Both the position numbers and the translations under genes were made by a program. Positions 63,207-64,000 of a DNA stretch of 64,000 nt are shown here, one piece after another. Numbering within the stretch: the first letter of the stretch is position 1; every line of letters begins with the position of its first letter. Under the pieces are notes generated by a model. The model saw nothing but the letters and a program-made list of their open reading frames with translations, searched no databases and was not told where the DNA came from. The stretch is taken from the NCBI RefSeq assembly GCF_947623445.1, contig NC_135241.1, positions 250,501 to 314,500 of the forward strand, given 5' to 3'. The stretch comes from Clavelina lepadiformis (taxonomy: Eukaryota > Chordata > Ascidiacea > Aplousobranchia > Clavelinidae).

Positions 63207-63480
63207 GCGTGTGACGTCATAAATTTAATACAAATGATTTGTTATTGCGAAACAAAATTGTAAATATTACGTCATAATATTTCCGTAAAAAGTCTGATTA
63301 CGTTTTTTACGGTAAGTTACTGTGTTTTACGAACGGAAACAAAAGTTATCTATAAAATGGTCTTAAGTTGGCATATATCACGTATCATTCACTAGATGGC
63401 GATAAGTGCTGTTGCTATGCAACAAGACGCTTTCTTTCTCCGGATTACAAGTAGGCGACATCAAAGAATGACGTAAACTC
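63207..63480 (+). repeat. Diverged partial fourth unit
   Basis: Starts like the other units (GCGTGTGACGTCATAAATTT) but soon loses the inverted-repeat segment and then resembles their later part at lower identity (AGATGGCGATAAGTGCTGTT; CTCCGGATTACAAGTAGGCG). It appears to be an older copy that escaped homogenisation and lacks the insert seen in units 1-3. Confidence 0.75.
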
Positions 63481-64000
63481 TGTTGCGTTTACGTTCGGTT
63501 TGTAAGTTTGCCGCAGTGCTTCCATGTTGGTTAACCTGTGGCCATTGCTTTTCACACACAACGGTATCATCTGAGTTCGGTTGCTACCACGAGGAAGCGC
63601 AGCAAACGATCTTTTTCCTTCTTCTGGATTGTTTGGTAGTCTAAGGGTGGGATGCACCAAACCCGATCAAGTACAGATTACTTTTGATCCGCGATTAACT
63701 ACTGTTGATCTTTACTAACGGTATGCACCAGCGACGATCAGAGATAATCCAGGATTAAAATAAGGCATTTAATCCTTGAATTTAATCCTACTGACGAGGA
63801 GGTTTAAGTCTAGATCAATGTGATTAATTGATGAAAAGCAAGTTTATGGAAGTATTGGAGAGTGCTATAGGTTGTGTATTGGAAGTGCTACTAGCCTTTG
63901 AGCCAATATTATATGCAATGGCAGTAATACAGTACTACAGAAGGGTAGGCCTATCAACCGTTGAACTTATATGGCAGGTAGCAGAGGCTTGCGTTGGTTT
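63481..64000. other. Intron of the NLR gene or intergenic; repeat-like edge
   Basis: From about 63645 (GGGTGGGATGCACCAAACCC) the sequence contains internal echoes of GATTAA/TTAATCC and looks like an interspersed element cut by the window end. No exon was seen. Confidence 0.35.

Overview
This window looks like nuclear DNA of a tunicate, most likely a Ciona species (inference). It is AT-rich and compact, with many small GT-AG introns. It carries conserved chordate genes together with a NACHT-LRR receptor whose LRR exon is tandemly repeated. Gene names rest on recognising protein motifs and on exon phases worked out by hand. No database search was run.

Layout: (1) 229-4963, minus: a ZC3H4/ZC3H6-type CCCH zinc-finger gene with 14 exons, one intron of which has U12-type AT-AC ends. 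(2) 9708-12752, minus: EDEM2, ER mannosidase-like, 11 exons, complete. (3) 16341-22393, plus: IQCH, 21 exons, complete. It meets tail-to-tail with (4) 22474-30608, minus: a large adhesion GPCR with signal peptide, EGF, FN3, SEA-like and GAIN/GPS regions and seven membrane helices. One of its introns holds a decayed piggyBac element. (5) 31763-34330, plus: a FAM216-like gene with an unresolved 5' end. (6) 36553-39180, minus: VPS29 (retromer), complete, 182 aa. (7) 42734-43690, minus: PEA15-like death-effector-domain protein, complete. (8) 43.8-52.0 kb: a gene-poor stretch with a local segmental duplication and a 15-bp minisatellite with higher-order structure. (9) 53377 to the right edge, plus: a NACHT-LRR (NLR) gene with a NACHT exon, then three near-identical ~2.0 kb units, each carrying one 54-codon, phase 0-0 LRR exon. 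The gene runs on towards or past the window end.

The genes do not form one pathway: RNA control (ZC3H4), ER quality control (EDEM2), endosomal sorting (VPS29), death-domain signalling (PEA15), adhesion signalling (aGPCR) and innate immunity (NLR) lie side by side. The most interesting signals are the LRR-exon array, where copies differ mostly by amino-acid-changing substitutions in the LRR strand positions; the AT-AC intron in a zinc finger; the minisatellite; the nested transposons; and the strong over-representation of the palindrome TGACGTCA (about 30 copies counted by eye, concentrated between 20 and 29 kb).
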